This document shows, in pieces, positions 7,362 through 15,706 of a stretch of 64,000 nt of DNA. The DNA comes from Streptosporangiales bacterium (GTDB lineage Bacteria > Actinomycetota > Actinomycetes > Streptosporangiales > WHST01). The translations under genes and the position numbers were made by a program. The notes below the pieces were generated by a model. It searched no databases. It was not told the origin of the DNA and worked only from the letters and a program-made list of their open reading frames with translations. Positions within the stretch are counted from its first letter, which is position 1; each line of letters begins with the position of its first letter. The stretch covers positions 1-64,000 of the forward strand of contig WHST01000003.1 in NCBI GenBank assembly GCA_009379955.1. The letters are read 5' to 3'.

Positions 7362-8359
7362 CGCGCGCCGCGGGTCGCGCGGCGGTGGAGCACGCGCATG
7401 CCGGCGTCGAAGACCAGCGCCGCGACGATGATGAGGCCCTTGAACAGGTCGATCGCCGAGGGATCGACGCCGAGCACCTGCAGGCCGTTGGTGACCAGGC
7501 TGATGATCAGTGCTCCCACCAGCACCCCGCCGACCGTGCCGCGGCCACCGAAGATGCTGGTACCGCCGATCACCGCCGCGGCGATCGCATCGAGCAGGAG
7601 CGTGATGCCGCCGAGGTTGGGCTGCACCAGCGGCACCTGCGCGACCACCATGACGGTCGCGAGGAACACCAGCACGGACGCGGTGACGTAGACGAAGAGC
7701 ATCTGCCGCCCGCGCCGCACGCCGCTCAGCAGGCTCGCCTGCTCGTCGGACCCGTACGCGTACGTGCGCAGGCCGAACCGCGTGCGCCGCATCAGGAACC
7801 AGAGCGCGACGGCCACCACGGCGACCGCCAGCAGCGGGGCCGGGATGCCGAGCACCGAGCCCTGGCCGAGCGCGGCGAGCACCGCCTCGTCCACGACGAC
7901 CATGCCGTCGGGCGCCGCGAACAGCGTGAGTCCCTGGACGACCGTCATGGTCCCGAGCGTGGCGATGAACGGCGGGAGGCCGGCGACGCCCACCAGCAGC
8001 CCGTTGACGACACCCACCGCGGCGACCGCGAGCAGCCCGAACAGCGCCGCCCTGGCGAGCCCCGCACCGCCCTGCAGCTGGGTCGCCATCACGACACCGG
8101 CCAGCCCCACCGCGAAGCCCGCGGACAGGTCGATGCCTGCCGACACGAGCACCACGTACGCACCGAGCGCGAGCAGTGCCGTCGGCGCCGCCTGCAGCAT
8201 CACGTTGCGCAGGTTGAGGGGCGAGGCGATACGCGGGTCGACGATCGCGAACGCGACGACGAGGACGACCAGCAGCACCACCGGCGCGAGGACGAGCAGC
8301 AGCCGGGCGGCCCGCGGCGACAGGCCGGCTGGTACGCGCGGGACGGTCGTGGCCGTCAT
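7358..8359 (-). CDS. CUT2-type ABC transporter permease, intact
   Basis: A 333-residue integral membrane protein of the RbsC family with about nine to ten hydrophobic spans. It carries the family pattern GIDLSAGF after the third span, FGLRTYAYGSDEQASLLSGV, and GGTSIFGGRGTVGGVLVGALI near the end. It would form the transmembrane channel of an importer together with the binding protein at 14493 and the ATPase domain encoded at 11944. ATG 8359 is chosen because it forms an ATGA overlap with the aldehyde dehydrogenase stop. An upstream start at 8428 would lie inside that gene. The operon also encodes a second, split permease, so the pore may be a heterodimer. Confidence 0.88.
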   Translation of the reverse strand: MTATTVPRVPAGLSPRAARLLLVLAPVVLLVVLVVAFAIVDPRIASPLNLRNVMLQAAPTALLALGAYVVLVSAGIDLSAGFAVGLAGVVMATQLQGGAGLARAALFGLLAVAAVGVVNGLLVGVAGLPPFIATLGTMTVVQGLTLFAAPDGMVVVDEAVLAALGQGSVLGIPAPLLAVAVVAVALWFLMRRTRFGLRTYAYGSDEQASLLSGVRRGRQMLFVYVTASVLVFLATVMVVAQVPLVQPNLGGITLLLDAIAAAVIGGTSIFGGRGTVGGVLVGALIISLVTNGLQVLGVDPSAIDLFKGLIIVAALVFDAGMRVLHRRATRGAR

Positions 8360-9822
8360 CGCAGGTCTCCCGGCGGCGCCGTCCTGATCACGATCGCCTG
8401 CTGCTCGGTCATCTCCTCCAGCGACCACGGCCCGCCGGTGCGCCCGTGCCCGCTGCCGGTGCCGGCCGCGCCGCCCGCGGGGACGTTCGGCTCCCAGTAG
8501 CTGCTCGCCTCATTGAGGTTGACGATCCCGCAGGGCAGCTCCTCGGCGAGCGCCATCGCGCGTCCGAGGTCGCCGCTGAAGATCGCGCCGGAGAGGCCGT
8601 AAGGGCTCGCGCGCACGAGCGCGTCGAGCTCCTCGGCGCCGTCCCAGTGCACGACGGGGACGACGGGTCCGAAGGTCTCCGCGCGGTGCAGGTCGGACGA
8701 GGCCGGTACGTCGTCGACGACCGTCGCCCGCACGTAGTGCTCCGTCGGCGCGCCCGGCTGCCGCCCGCCACCTGCGAGCAGGTGCCCACCACCGGCCACG
8801 GCCGCCTCGACCTGGTCGCAGACGCGCTGCGCCACCTCCGCGGTGTGGACGGGTCCCATCGTCGTGCCGGACGCGAACGGGTCGCCGAGCACCACCGCGC
8901 GCGCGTGCTCGGCCACCCGCTCGGCGAGCTCCTTCGCCACGCTCGCGTGGGCGAGCACGCGTTCGGTGGACGTGCAGATCTGACCCGCGTTGGCGAACGC
9001 GCCACCGGCGATCGCGGACGCGGCGAGGTCGAGGTCGGCATCGCCGAGCACGATGCTCGGGCCGTTGCCGCCGAGCTCCAGCTGCACGGGCTTGCCGGCG
9101 GCGGCCTGCGCGATCAGGCGTCCGGTGGCGGTGCTGCCGGTGAACCCGACGGCGTCGACGTCGGCGTGCCGGATCGCGGCGTCGCCCACCGTCGGGCCCT
9201 CGCCGGTGACGAGGTTGAGGACGCCGGGCGGCAGGCCGGCCTCGTGCAGCACCTCTGCGAGACTGGCGGCGACGCCCGACACGCTCGGCGCGGGCGTCCA
9301 CACCAGTGTGTTGCCCGTCGCGATGCCCGGCGCGAGGTAGTAGATCGAGGCGACGGCGACCGGGAAGTTCCACGGCGTCACCACCGCGTACACGCCGCGC
9401 GGCCGCCGGGTGATGAGCACCCGCTTGCTCCGGTCGCGCACGGCGATGGACTCCGCGCGCAGCGACACCACCTGGTCGGCCGCGTCGCGGAACGCCGTCG
9501 CCACCGCGTCGATCTCGCCGAGGCCCTCGGTGTGATACGGCTTTCCGTGCTCGCCGGTGAGCTGCCGCGCGAGCTCCTCCCGGCGTGCGGTGACCGCGTC
9601 GGCGAGCGTGCGGCACAGCGCCGCCCGGTCGAACACCGACGTCCGGCGCCAGCCCGCGGACGCCGCGCGAGCGGCTGCCACCGCGCGGTCGACGTCGTCG
9701 CGGGTGCCGAGGCGTACGTGGCCCACGACCTCGCCGGATCCCGGGCTGCGCACCTCACGCACCGGCCGGTCCGGTGTGTACGCCTCTCCGTCGATCACCA
9801 TCGGGTACGTGTCCGCGGACAT
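8356..9822 (-). CDS. NAD(P)-dependent aldehyde dehydrogenase
   Basis: A 488-residue aldehyde dehydrogenase superfamily enzyme. It shows the cofactor region VVTPWNFPVA, the general-base segment QLELGGNGPS and the catalytic Cys in FANAGQICTSTERV (about residue 280). A C-terminal FGPVVPVV and YGLSGAIFS complete the usual pattern. It oxidises an aldehyde to the acid, probably a product of the upstream PLP or dehydrogenase steps. The exact substrate, semialdehyde or sugar aldehyde, cannot be told. It starts 9 nt after the stop of the class V PLP gene and its stop overlaps the permease start, placing it inside the operon. Confidence 0.92.
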   Translation of the reverse strand: MSADTYPMVIDGEAYTPDRPVREVRSPGSGEVVGHVRLGTRDDVDRAVAAARAASAGWRRTSVFDRAALCRTLADAVTARREELARQLTGEHGKPYHTEGLGEIDAVATAFRDAADQVVSLRAESIAVRDRSKRVLITRRPRGVYAVVTPWNFPVAVASIYYLAPGIATGNTLVWTPAPSVSGVAASLAEVLHEAGLPPGVLNLVTGEGPTVGDAAIRHADVDAVGFTGSTATGRLIAQAAAGKPVQLELGGNGPSIVLGDADLDLAASAIAGGAFANAGQICTSTERVLAHASVAKELAERVAEHARAVVLGDPFASGTTMGPVHTAEVAQRVCDQVEAAVAGGGHLLAGGGRQPGAPTEHYVRATVVDDVPASSDLHRAETFGPVVPVVHWDGAEELDALVRASPYGLSGAIFSGDLGRAMALAEELPCGIVNLNEASSYWEPNVPAGGAAGTGSGHGRTGGPWSLEEMTEQQAIVIRTAPPGDLR

Positions 9823-9831
9823 GTCAGCTCC

Positions 9832-10923
9832 TCACCGTGCGGCCGCGTGCAACGCGGCCAGCGTGCGCTCGACGTCGTGCTCTTCGTTGTAGAGGTGGAA
9901 CGCCACCCGCAGCCCGCCCCGCCGTGCCGCGACCGCGATGCCACCGGCGGCCAGCGCGGCCGCCGCCGCGACCGGATCGGGATGCGCGACCGAGACGATC
10001 GCCGACTCCAGGTCGACGATGCCGTGCCGGAGACCGAGGCCGCCGATACCGTCCAGCAGCCGCGTCGCGAGCCCGGTCGCGTGCGCGTCGAGGTCCGCGG
10101 TGCGGTACGTCCCCAGGACCGCCAGCCCGGCGGCGGTCGCCACCCAGGTGAGCCAGGCGTTGGGCTGGTCGAAGCGGCGCGCATCGTCCCAGAGCCGGTG
10201 CCCGGCACCGTAGTACGCGCCGTCGGACGCCGACGGAGAACCCGCCAGCACCGGACCGAACCGCGTCTGGTGCTCCGGACGCACGAAGAGGAACGCCGAC
10301 CCGCGCGCGCCGAGCAGCCACTTGTACGCCACCGCACCCACGAAGTCGGCGCCGCTGTCCGCCAGCGTCGCGTCGACGCCGAGCGACTGGCTGGCGTCGA
10401 CGTACACGAGAGCGCCCCGGGTGTGCGCGTGCGCGACGACGGCGGGAACGTCGACGCGCAAGCCCGTGGCGGACTGCATGCTGGAGAGCGCGACGAGGTC
10501 GGCGCCCTCGTCGACAGCCGCGCAGATCGCCTCCGTCGTCGCGGGTTCGGGGACCAGTCGGACCCGCTCCCGGTCGAGCGTCCACGGCAGCAGGTTGGAC
10601 CGGTACTCCTCCGCAGGCACGACTACGGTCGCATCCGGGTGGCGCCGCGCGACCGTCGACGCCGCACCGACGTGCGACGACACCAGCGCCACGTCGTACG
10701 TCCGCGCAGCCAGGATCGTCGCCACCGCACCGCGCGCGGACTCCGCGGCCGCGTCCCACTCGTCGTGGTCGGCGGTGCCGGACGACCAGCGCGCGACCGC
10801 GTCGTGCACGGCCTCGACCGCCGGCGCCGGCGGTACGCCCTTGGTAGCGGTGTCGAGGTAGGCGCGGCGGTCCCCGAGCGCGGGGAACCACGCCTGCCTG
10901 CTGGCGAGACCTGGGGCCGTCAT
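9832..10923 (-). CDS. Class V PLP-dependent aminotransferase / cysteine-desulfurase-fold enzyme
   Basis: A 363-residue fold type I, class V PLP enzyme. Visible elements are YLDTATKGVPP near the start, SSHVGAAS for cofactor phosphate binding, VYVDASQSLG with the Asp that contacts the pyridine nitrogen, and the PLP lysine in AVAYKWLLGARG. Class V members include desulfurases, isopenicillin-N epimerase-like enzymes, serine-glyoxylate transaminases and kynureninases. The sequence does not decide among them, and no catalytic Cys loop typical of IscS/SufS is evident. The start is ATG 10923 in an ATGA overlap with the upstream dehydrogenase. In context it probably removes, transfers or epimerises an amino group on the imported substrate. 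Confidence 0.85.
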   Translation of the reverse strand: MTAPGLASRQAWFPALGDRRAYLDTATKGVPPAPAVEAVHDAVARWSSGTADHDEWDAAAESARGAVATILAARTYDVALVSSHVGAASTVARRHPDATVVVPAEEYRSNLLPWTLDRERVRLVPEPATTEAICAAVDEGADLVALSSMQSATGLRVDVPAVVAHAHTRGALVYVDASQSLGVDATLADSGADFVGAVAYKWLLGARGSAFLFVRPEHQTRFGPVLAGSPSASDGAYYGAGHRLWDDARRFDQPNAWLTWVATAAGLAVLGTYRTADLDAHATGLATRLLDGIGGLGLRHGIVDLESAIVSVAHPDPVAAAAALAAGGIAVAARRGGLRVAFHLYNEEHDVERTLAALHAAAR

Positions 10924-11927
10924 ACGTCCTCGACGTCCTGCGGCAGGCCGCTCTCCACCGACCGCAGGATCGCGTCGTTGACGGCGACGTTGCGCATCGC
11001 GTCGACGGTGGGCACGGCGAACTCGCCGCCGTCGCGCAGGACGGTGACGAAGTGCCGCACCTCGGCGGCGAGGTCGCCGCGGATGCGCCCGTTGACGTCC
11101 GGCCAGTGCAGGGCGTCGGGAGTGGCGAGGCCGTCGCCGCCGTAGACGCGGAGACCGTGGTCGCGCACGTCGACGTTCACCGTGCCCTCGGTACCCATGA
11201 CCTCCAGCCGGCCGTCGATCGCGACGGGGTCGTCGGAGCGTCGCGTCCAGCCGTTGAAGAGCTCGCCGACCGTGCCGTCCTCCAGGTCGGCGACGGTGAA
11301 GATCGCGTCCTCGGACTCGATCCCGTGGGCGGGCATCAGCTTCGACACCGCACGGGAGTACACGCGGACGATGCGTCTGCCGGTCACCCACTGCATGGCG
11401 TCGACGTCGTGCACGCCGAGGTAGAACAGCACCGAGCTGCTCCCGGCCATCCGCAGGCCGACGTCGCGCGACGCGATCCGCCCGGCGGTGACGTGGATCG
11501 GCTCGCCGACCGCGCCGGAGGCCACGGCCTCCGCGGCACCCACGTACCGCGGGTCGAACCGCAGCAGCTGCCCGACCATCAGGCCGGCCCCGCCCTCGCG
11601 TGCCGCGTCCGCGATGGTGCGTGCGCCGTCCAGCGTGTCCGCCATCGGCTTCTCCAGCAGCACCGGCCGGCCCGCCCGCAGGATCGCGCTCGCCGGCGCG
11701 ACGTGCGCGCGGTCGGGCACCGCCACGACGTACGCGTCGATGTCGTGGGCGAGCGCCTCCTCCACCGAGGCGTGGTGGGCGACACCGAGCTCCGCGGCGG
11801 CGCGGCTACCAGCACCCGGGTCGGTGTCGACCACCGCGGTGAGGGTGGCCTCCGTGCACTCCGCCACGGTGCGTGCGTGCAGCATGCCCATGAACCCGGT
11901 GCCGACGACGGCGATCCTGATGGTCAC
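10920..11927 (-). CDS. Gfo/Idh/MocA-family dehydrogenase (second of two in the operon)
   Basis: This 335-residue protein has the Rossmann signature GTGFMG at residues 9-14, the family motif EKPMA near residue 95 and GVHDVDAMQW with the conserved His/Asp of the active site. The C-terminal part forms the beta-sheet domain typical of inositol and sugar dehydrogenases. It shares fold but little local sequence with the paralogue at 5182-6213. It starts 16 nt after the ATPase fusion gene stop and overlaps the following PLP gene by four bases. An NAD(P)-linked oxidation of a hydroxyl or amine-bearing carbon is the general expectation. The substrate is unknown. Confidence 0.88.
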   Translation of the reverse strand: MTIRIAVVGTGFMGMLHARTVAECTEATLTAVVDTDPGAGSRAAAELGVAHHASVEEALAHDIDAYVVAVPDRAHVAPASAILRAGRPVLLEKPMADTLDGARTIADAAREGGAGLMVGQLLRFDPRYVGAAEAVASGAVGEPIHVTAGRIASRDVGLRMAGSSSVLFYLGVHDVDAMQWVTGRRIVRVYSRAVSKLMPAHGIESEDAIFTVADLEDGTVGELFNGWTRRSDDPVAIDGRLEVMGTEGTVNVDVRDHGLRVYGGDGLATPDALHWPDVNGRIRGDLAAEVRHFVTVLRDGGEFAVPTVDAMRNVAVNDAILRSVESGLPQDVEDV

Positions 11928-11943
11928 GACGCGATTCCCTCCA

Positions 11944-13989
11944 CTAGGCGATGACGGTCGACTGGCCGAACGCCAGCCGCATGACGTCCTCCTCGCTTGC
12001 CTTGTGCGGCAGCTCCCCGACCGTGCGGCCCGCGTGCGTCACGTACAGGCGGTCGGCGACGCCGAGCAGCTCGGGCAGCTCGCTGGAGACCAGGAGGACG
12101 CCGACGCCCTGGTCCTTGAGGTCGGCGATCAGCCGGTGGATCTCGGCCTTCGCGCCGACGTCGACGCCGTTCGTGGGCTCGTCGAGCAGCAGGACCCGCG
12201 GCTCGGTCGCGAGCCAGCGGGCGAGCACGACCTTCTGCTGGTTGCCGCCGGACAGCACGCCCGCAGGACGGTCGGGCTGCGGCGGCCGGATCGCGAGCCG
12301 TTCGATCGCGGACGTCACGACGGACGCGACGCCGCGCGGCACCAGTCCGCCTCGGGCGTGCCGCCGCAACCAGGCCAGCGCGATGTTGTCGCGCACCGAC
12401 ATGTCGGCGACGATGCCCTCGCGCAGCCGGTCCTCGGGCACGTACGCGACGCCGAGCCGGTTGGCCGTGCCGGCGGCACCGGCCGACAGCTCCGTGCCGC
12501 CGACCACGATGCGGCCGCCGACGTGCCGCGACAGGCCCGCCGCGCAGCGCAGCACCTCGCTGCGACCCGAGCCCATCAGGCCGGCGAGGCCGACGATCTC
12601 GCCCGCGCGCACGCGCAGCGAGGCGTCCACCAGCCGGCCGCCGTCGCCGATCCCGTCGATCTCGAGCAGGGTGTCGCCCGCCTCGGTCTCGCGGTGGGCG
12701 AAGACGTTGCCGATGTCCCGACCGACCATCATCGAGATGAGCGCGGCCTCGTCGACGTCGCCGATCTCGGCCGTCCCCGCGAGCACGCCGTCGCGCAGCA
12801 CGACCACGCGCCGCGCCAGCGCGAACACCTCCTCCAGCCGGTGCGAGATGTAGAGGACGCCGATGCCGCGGTCGACGAGCGTGCGGACGAGCGCGTACAG
12901 GCGTTCCCGTTCGCGGTTGGACAGCGCCGACGTCGGCTCGTCCATCACGACCAGCCAGGAGTCGTCGAGCAGCGCCTTCGCGACCTCGACCAGCTGCCGC
13001 TCCCCGACCCGCAGCCCGGCGACGGGAGCGTCGACGTCGACGACGAGGTCGAGCTCCGCGAGCACCCGGCGGACCTCCCGCCGCATGTGGCGTCGCCGCA
13101 GCACGCCGAACGTCGTCGGCTCGCGACGGAGGAAGAGGTTCTCGACCACGGACAGGTCGGGCACGAGGCTGAAGTGCTGGTGGATGACGCTCACGCCGGC
13201 GGCGCGTGCCTCCTCCGGACTGCGCAGGCGGACGGGTGCGCCGTCGATCCGCAACGCACCGGCGTCCGGCTCGTGCGCGCCGGCGAGCATCTTCACCAGC
13301 GTGGACTTGCCGGCGCCGTTCTCGCCGACGAGCGCGGTGACCTCGCCTGCACGCAGCGAGAACGACACGTCGTCGAGTGCCGTCACCCCCGGGTACCGCT
13401 TGCCGACGCCGACCAGGTCGAGGCTCCGGGTGCCGGTCTCCGTTCCGGGGTCGCCGGACGCCTCCTGCCGCGCACCGGCTCGTCGCAGCGAGGTGATGAG
13501 CCTGGTCACCTCACGGCTCTGGGTCAGCAGGACCGCGGCGACGACGAGCACGCCGTTGATGACGTACATCGACTGCTGCGGCACCTGCAGGAACGACAGG
13601 CCCGCATTGACGACGCCGACGAAGACCGCGCCGAGCGCCGTGCCGCCGACGCTGCCGTAGCCGCCGGACAGCCGCGTGCCGCCGACGACGGCGGCCGTGA
13701 TGGCCGCGAACTCCAGGCCCTGCCCCGCGAGCGGCTGCGCCGACCCGATACGGCCGATCAGCAGCACCGCGCCGAGTCCGGCGGACGCGCCCGCGAGCAC
13801 GAACGTCGACAGCTGCACCATCCTGGAGGGCACGAGCGACGCCGACGCGGCCTCGATGTTGCCGCCGACGGCGTAGACCCAGCGGCCGTAGAGCGTGCGC
13901 CGCAGCACGAACAGCCAGCCGACCATCACCACGAGCGCGACGAGCAGCGCGCTCGGCACCGGCCCGACGTAGCTGCCGCCGGGCATCAC
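11944..13989 (-). CDS. Fusion: C-terminal half of a CUT2 permease joined to a two-domain sugar ABC ATPase
   Basis: This 681-residue ORF begins with the second half of an RbsC-type permease (about residues 1-165: four to five spans, YGRWVYAVGGNIEAAS, GGTRLSGGYGSVGG). After a charged linker of about 30 residues come two ABC ATPase domains of the RbsA type. The first has Walker A GENGAGKST and Walker B VVMDEPTS. The second has the degenerate Walker A GLMGSGRS, signature LSGGNQQ and Walker B LLLDEPTNGVD. The matching N-terminal permease half is the separate ORF at 13986-14474. The GTG start overlaps that ORF's stop as GTGA, the same coupling geometry used elsewhere in the operon. A simple frameshift would look identical, so the choice between two real polypeptides and a broken gene is open. 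Confidence 0.8.
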   Translation of the reverse strand: MMPGGSYVGPVPSALLVALVVMVGWLFVLRRTLYGRWVYAVGGNIEAASASLVPSRMVQLSTFVLAGASAGLGAVLLIGRIGSAQPLAGQGLEFAAITAAVVGGTRLSGGYGSVGGTALGAVFVGVVNAGLSFLQVPQQSMYVINGVLVVAAVLLTQSREVTRLITSLRRAGARQEASGDPGTETGTRSLDLVGVGKRYPGVTALDDVSFSLRAGEVTALVGENGAGKSTLVKMLAGAHEPDAGALRIDGAPVRLRSPEEARAAGVSVIHQHFSLVPDLSVVENLFLRREPTTFGVLRRRHMRREVRRVLAELDLVVDVDAPVAGLRVGERQLVEVAKALLDDSWLVVMDEPTSALSNRERERLYALVRTLVDRGIGVLYISHRLEEVFALARRVVVLRDGVLAGTAEIGDVDEAALISMMVGRDIGNVFAHRETEAGDTLLEIDGIGDGGRLVDASLRVRAGEIVGLAGLMGSGRSEVLRCAAGLSRHVGGRIVVGGTELSAGAAGTANRLGVAYVPEDRLREGIVADMSVRDNIALAWLRRHARGGLVPRGVASVVTSAIERLAIRPPQPDRPAGVLSGGNQQKVVLARWLATEPRVLLLDEPTNGVDVGAKAEIHRLIADLKDQGVGVLLVSSELPELLGVADRLYVTHAGRTVGELPHKASEEDVMRLAFGQSTVIA

Positions 13990-14474
13990 ATCGCGACGTC
14001 GTCCACGGGGATCGACGAGGCGCCGGACAGCGCGAGCGCGGCGCCGGCGCCGAACGCCATCGTGCCCAGCGTCGCGACGAGCGGGCTGACGCGCAGCACG
14101 CCGATGAGCACACCGTTCAGCGCGCCGACGAGCGCGCCGGCGAGGACGCAGGCCACGACGGCGAGCGGCGCGGGCAGCCCGGCGCCCAGTAGCAGCGCGC
14201 CGACGACGCCCGACACCGACAGCGTCGATCCCACCGAGATGTCGATGCCACGCGCCACGATGACCACCGTCATGGCGAAGGCGACGACGGCGGTGACGGC
14301 GATCTGCTGGCCGATGTCGAGGAAGCTGCGCAGGCCGAGGAAGTCCGGCCGCAGGATGCCGAACGTCACGACGGCGACGACGATGAGGACGAGCAGCGGG
14401 CTGCGTCGCAGGAACCCCGCCAGCGCGACGGAGAACCTGCGGGAGGCCGCCTGCGTGGCACTCGGGTCGAACAT
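13986..14474 (-). CDS. N-terminal half of a CUT2 permease (split gene)
   Basis: The 162-residue product holds only the first five or so membrane spans of an RbsC-type permease, including the family motif RGIDISVGS. It ends within the segment that normally runs SSIPV-DD before the central cytoplasmic region. The reading frame stops at TGA 13988-13986, directly after a Met codon. The rest of the permease continues in the -1 frame in the next ORF. ATG 14474 has AGGAGT 5-10 nt upstream and follows the binding-protein stop by 18 nt. The two parts could assemble as a split permease, or the gene could be inactivated. An intact permease exists further down the operon. Confidence 0.8.
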   Translation of the reverse strand: MFDPSATQAASRRFSVALAGFLRRSPLLVLIVVAVVTFGILRPDFLGLRSFLDIGQQIAVTAVVAFAMTVVIVARGIDISVGSTLSVSGVVGALLLGAGLPAPLAVVACVLAGALVGALNGVLIGVLRVSPLVATLGTMAFGAGAALALSGASSIPVDDVAM

Positions 14475-14492
14475 GGTGACTCCTGCCTGTGC

Positions 14493-15602
14493 CTAGGAGG
14501 TCGAGACCGTCATGGCCGACGCCGGCTCGTCCGGGCCGAACTCCTGCCCGTACGCCTCGGCGAGCCCCGCCGCACGGGAGGGCGAGACGTGGGGGAAGCT
14601 CACGCCGCGACCGGCGAGGTGCGTGGCGGTGTCGTCCGTCGTGACGAAGTACGAGCGCAGGTAGAGGTCGCGCGGCAGCTCCTCACCCTTGGCGAGGCGC
14701 GCGCCGACGGCGACGTTCCAGTACCCGACGCGGCCCGCGCCGGTGAGCACGTCCATCACCATCGACCCGTCCTCGAGCAGGGGACGCATGTCCTGCTCGC
14801 CGTCGTGGCCGGCGATCTTCAGGTCCGGCCGCTTCAGTGAGGTCGCGGTCGATTTCGCCGCCAGGCACAGCGGATCGCTGATGCAGACGACGAGGTCGAG
14901 GTCCGGGTACGTCGTCATCCAGGTGACCGTGGTGTTCGAGGCACGCCGAGCGTCGAAGGCCGTGGGCTGCACGGAGACGAGGTCGACGTCGGGGTAGTGC
15001 CGCGCGAGCGACTCGCGGAACGCCTTCTCGCGCAGGTCGGACACGTAGTTGCCCCGCGCGCCGACGAGGAGCGCCACCTGCCCCTTGCCGCCGAGCTCGG
15101 CGCCGGTGGCGCGCGCGACCATCGCCATGTTGTCGGCGTCCTGGTAGAGCGTGCTGTGGTTGCCGTCGGCCCGGACCTTGTTCCCCATCGTGACCACCGG
15201 GATGCCGGCGGCCGTGGCGCGCCCGATCGCCGGACGCAGCGCGTTCTTGTCGAGCGGGTCGATCAGGATCGCGTCGACGCGTTGGTTGACGTAGTTCTGC
15301 ACGGTCGAGACCTGACGCTCGACGCTGCCCTCCGCGCTCTGCCACGTGGTGACGACGCCGTAGTCGTCGGCCGCCTTCTCACCCGCCTCGCGCATGCCGA
15401 CGAAGAACGGCGAGGTCAGGTCGATCGCGGAGACACCGATCACCGGCTTGCCGCCCCCACCTGCTGGACGTTGCGAGCCCGCGTCGTCCGCGCCGCCCGG
15501 CGGGGTCATGGAGCACGCCGTCAGGCCGACGGTGAGGAGGCCGGCGGCGAGCAGCCGCCAGCGCGCACCCCGTGGTCGTGACCCCCGGTGTTGCCGCCTC
15601 AT
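14493..15602 (-). CDS. Sugar-type ABC substrate-binding lipoprotein
   Basis: A 369-residue periplasmic-binding-protein family 4 (RbsB-like) lipoprotein. After a charged start and hydrophobic segment the lipobox LTAC places the acylated Cys at residue 30. A Gly/Pro-rich linker follows, and then the ligand domain opens with VIGVSAIDLTSPFF and has AILIDPLDKNALRPAI. It captures the substrate outside the cell and delivers it to the permeases encoded downstream. ATG 15602 is preferred over ATG 15617 because GAGGAGA lies 7 nt upstream. It is the first gene of the minus-strand operon and is divergent from the M20 gene across an AT-rich 96-bp intergenic region. Confidence 0.9.
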   Translation of the reverse strand: MRRQHRGSRPRGARWRLLAAGLLTVGLTACSMTPPGGADDAGSQRPAGGGGKPVIGVSAIDLTSPFFVGMREAGEKAADDYGVVTTWQSAEGSVERQVSTVQNYVNQRVDAILIDPLDKNALRPAIGRATAAGIPVVTMGNKVRADGNHSTLYQDADNMAMVARATGAELGGKGQVALLVGARGNYVSDLREKAFRESLARHYPDVDLVSVQPTAFDARRASNTTVTWMTTYPDLDLVVCISDPLCLAAKSTATSLKRPDLKIAGHDGEQDMRPLLEDGSMVMDVLTGAGRVGYWNVAVGARLAKGEELPRDLYLRSYFVTTDDTATHLAGRGVSFPHVSPSRAAGLAEAYGQEFGPDEPASAMTVSTS

Positions 15603-15640
15603 GGCGTCTCCTCGCATCGACTCGACCTGCGTGAGACAAA

Positions 15641-15659
15641 TTTGGAAGTTGGTTTCAAA
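15641..15659. promoter_or_regulatory. Candidate IclR-type operator
   Basis: TTTGGAA and TTTCAAA form a near-perfect inverted repeat around GTTGG, in the divergent promoter region between the binding-protein and M20 genes. An IclR regulator gene sits in the same locus, which suggests it binds here. This is inference. Confidence 0.45.
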
Positions 15660-15682
15660 GACTAGACAAGAAGGAGAACTCT

Positions 15683-15706
15683 GTGTCAAGACTTGTCGAT
15701 GGGTAA
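15683..15706 (+). other. Possible 7-codon leader ORF overlapping the M20 start
   Basis: GTG 15683 has the best ribosome binding site in the region (AAGGAG, 6-nt spacing) and opens a 7-codon frame, MSRLVDG, that stops at TAA 15704-15706. The stop overlaps ATG 15699 of the M20 gene. It may couple translation or may be accidental. Confidence 0.3.

Noticed and set aside
4903-7431. Long plus-strand open frames opposite the minus-strand catabolic operon
   Set aside because: They are Arg/Pro/Ala-rich with no recognisable domains and mirror the codon bias of the real genes on the other strand. Such antisense frames are expected in DNA this GC-rich.
8446-11145. A roughly 900-codon plus-strand frame opposite the aldehyde dehydrogenase and class V PLP genes
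   Set aside because: Composition is typical of a shadow frame (Arg, Gly, Ala, His repeats), and it lies opposite well-supported overlapping genes.
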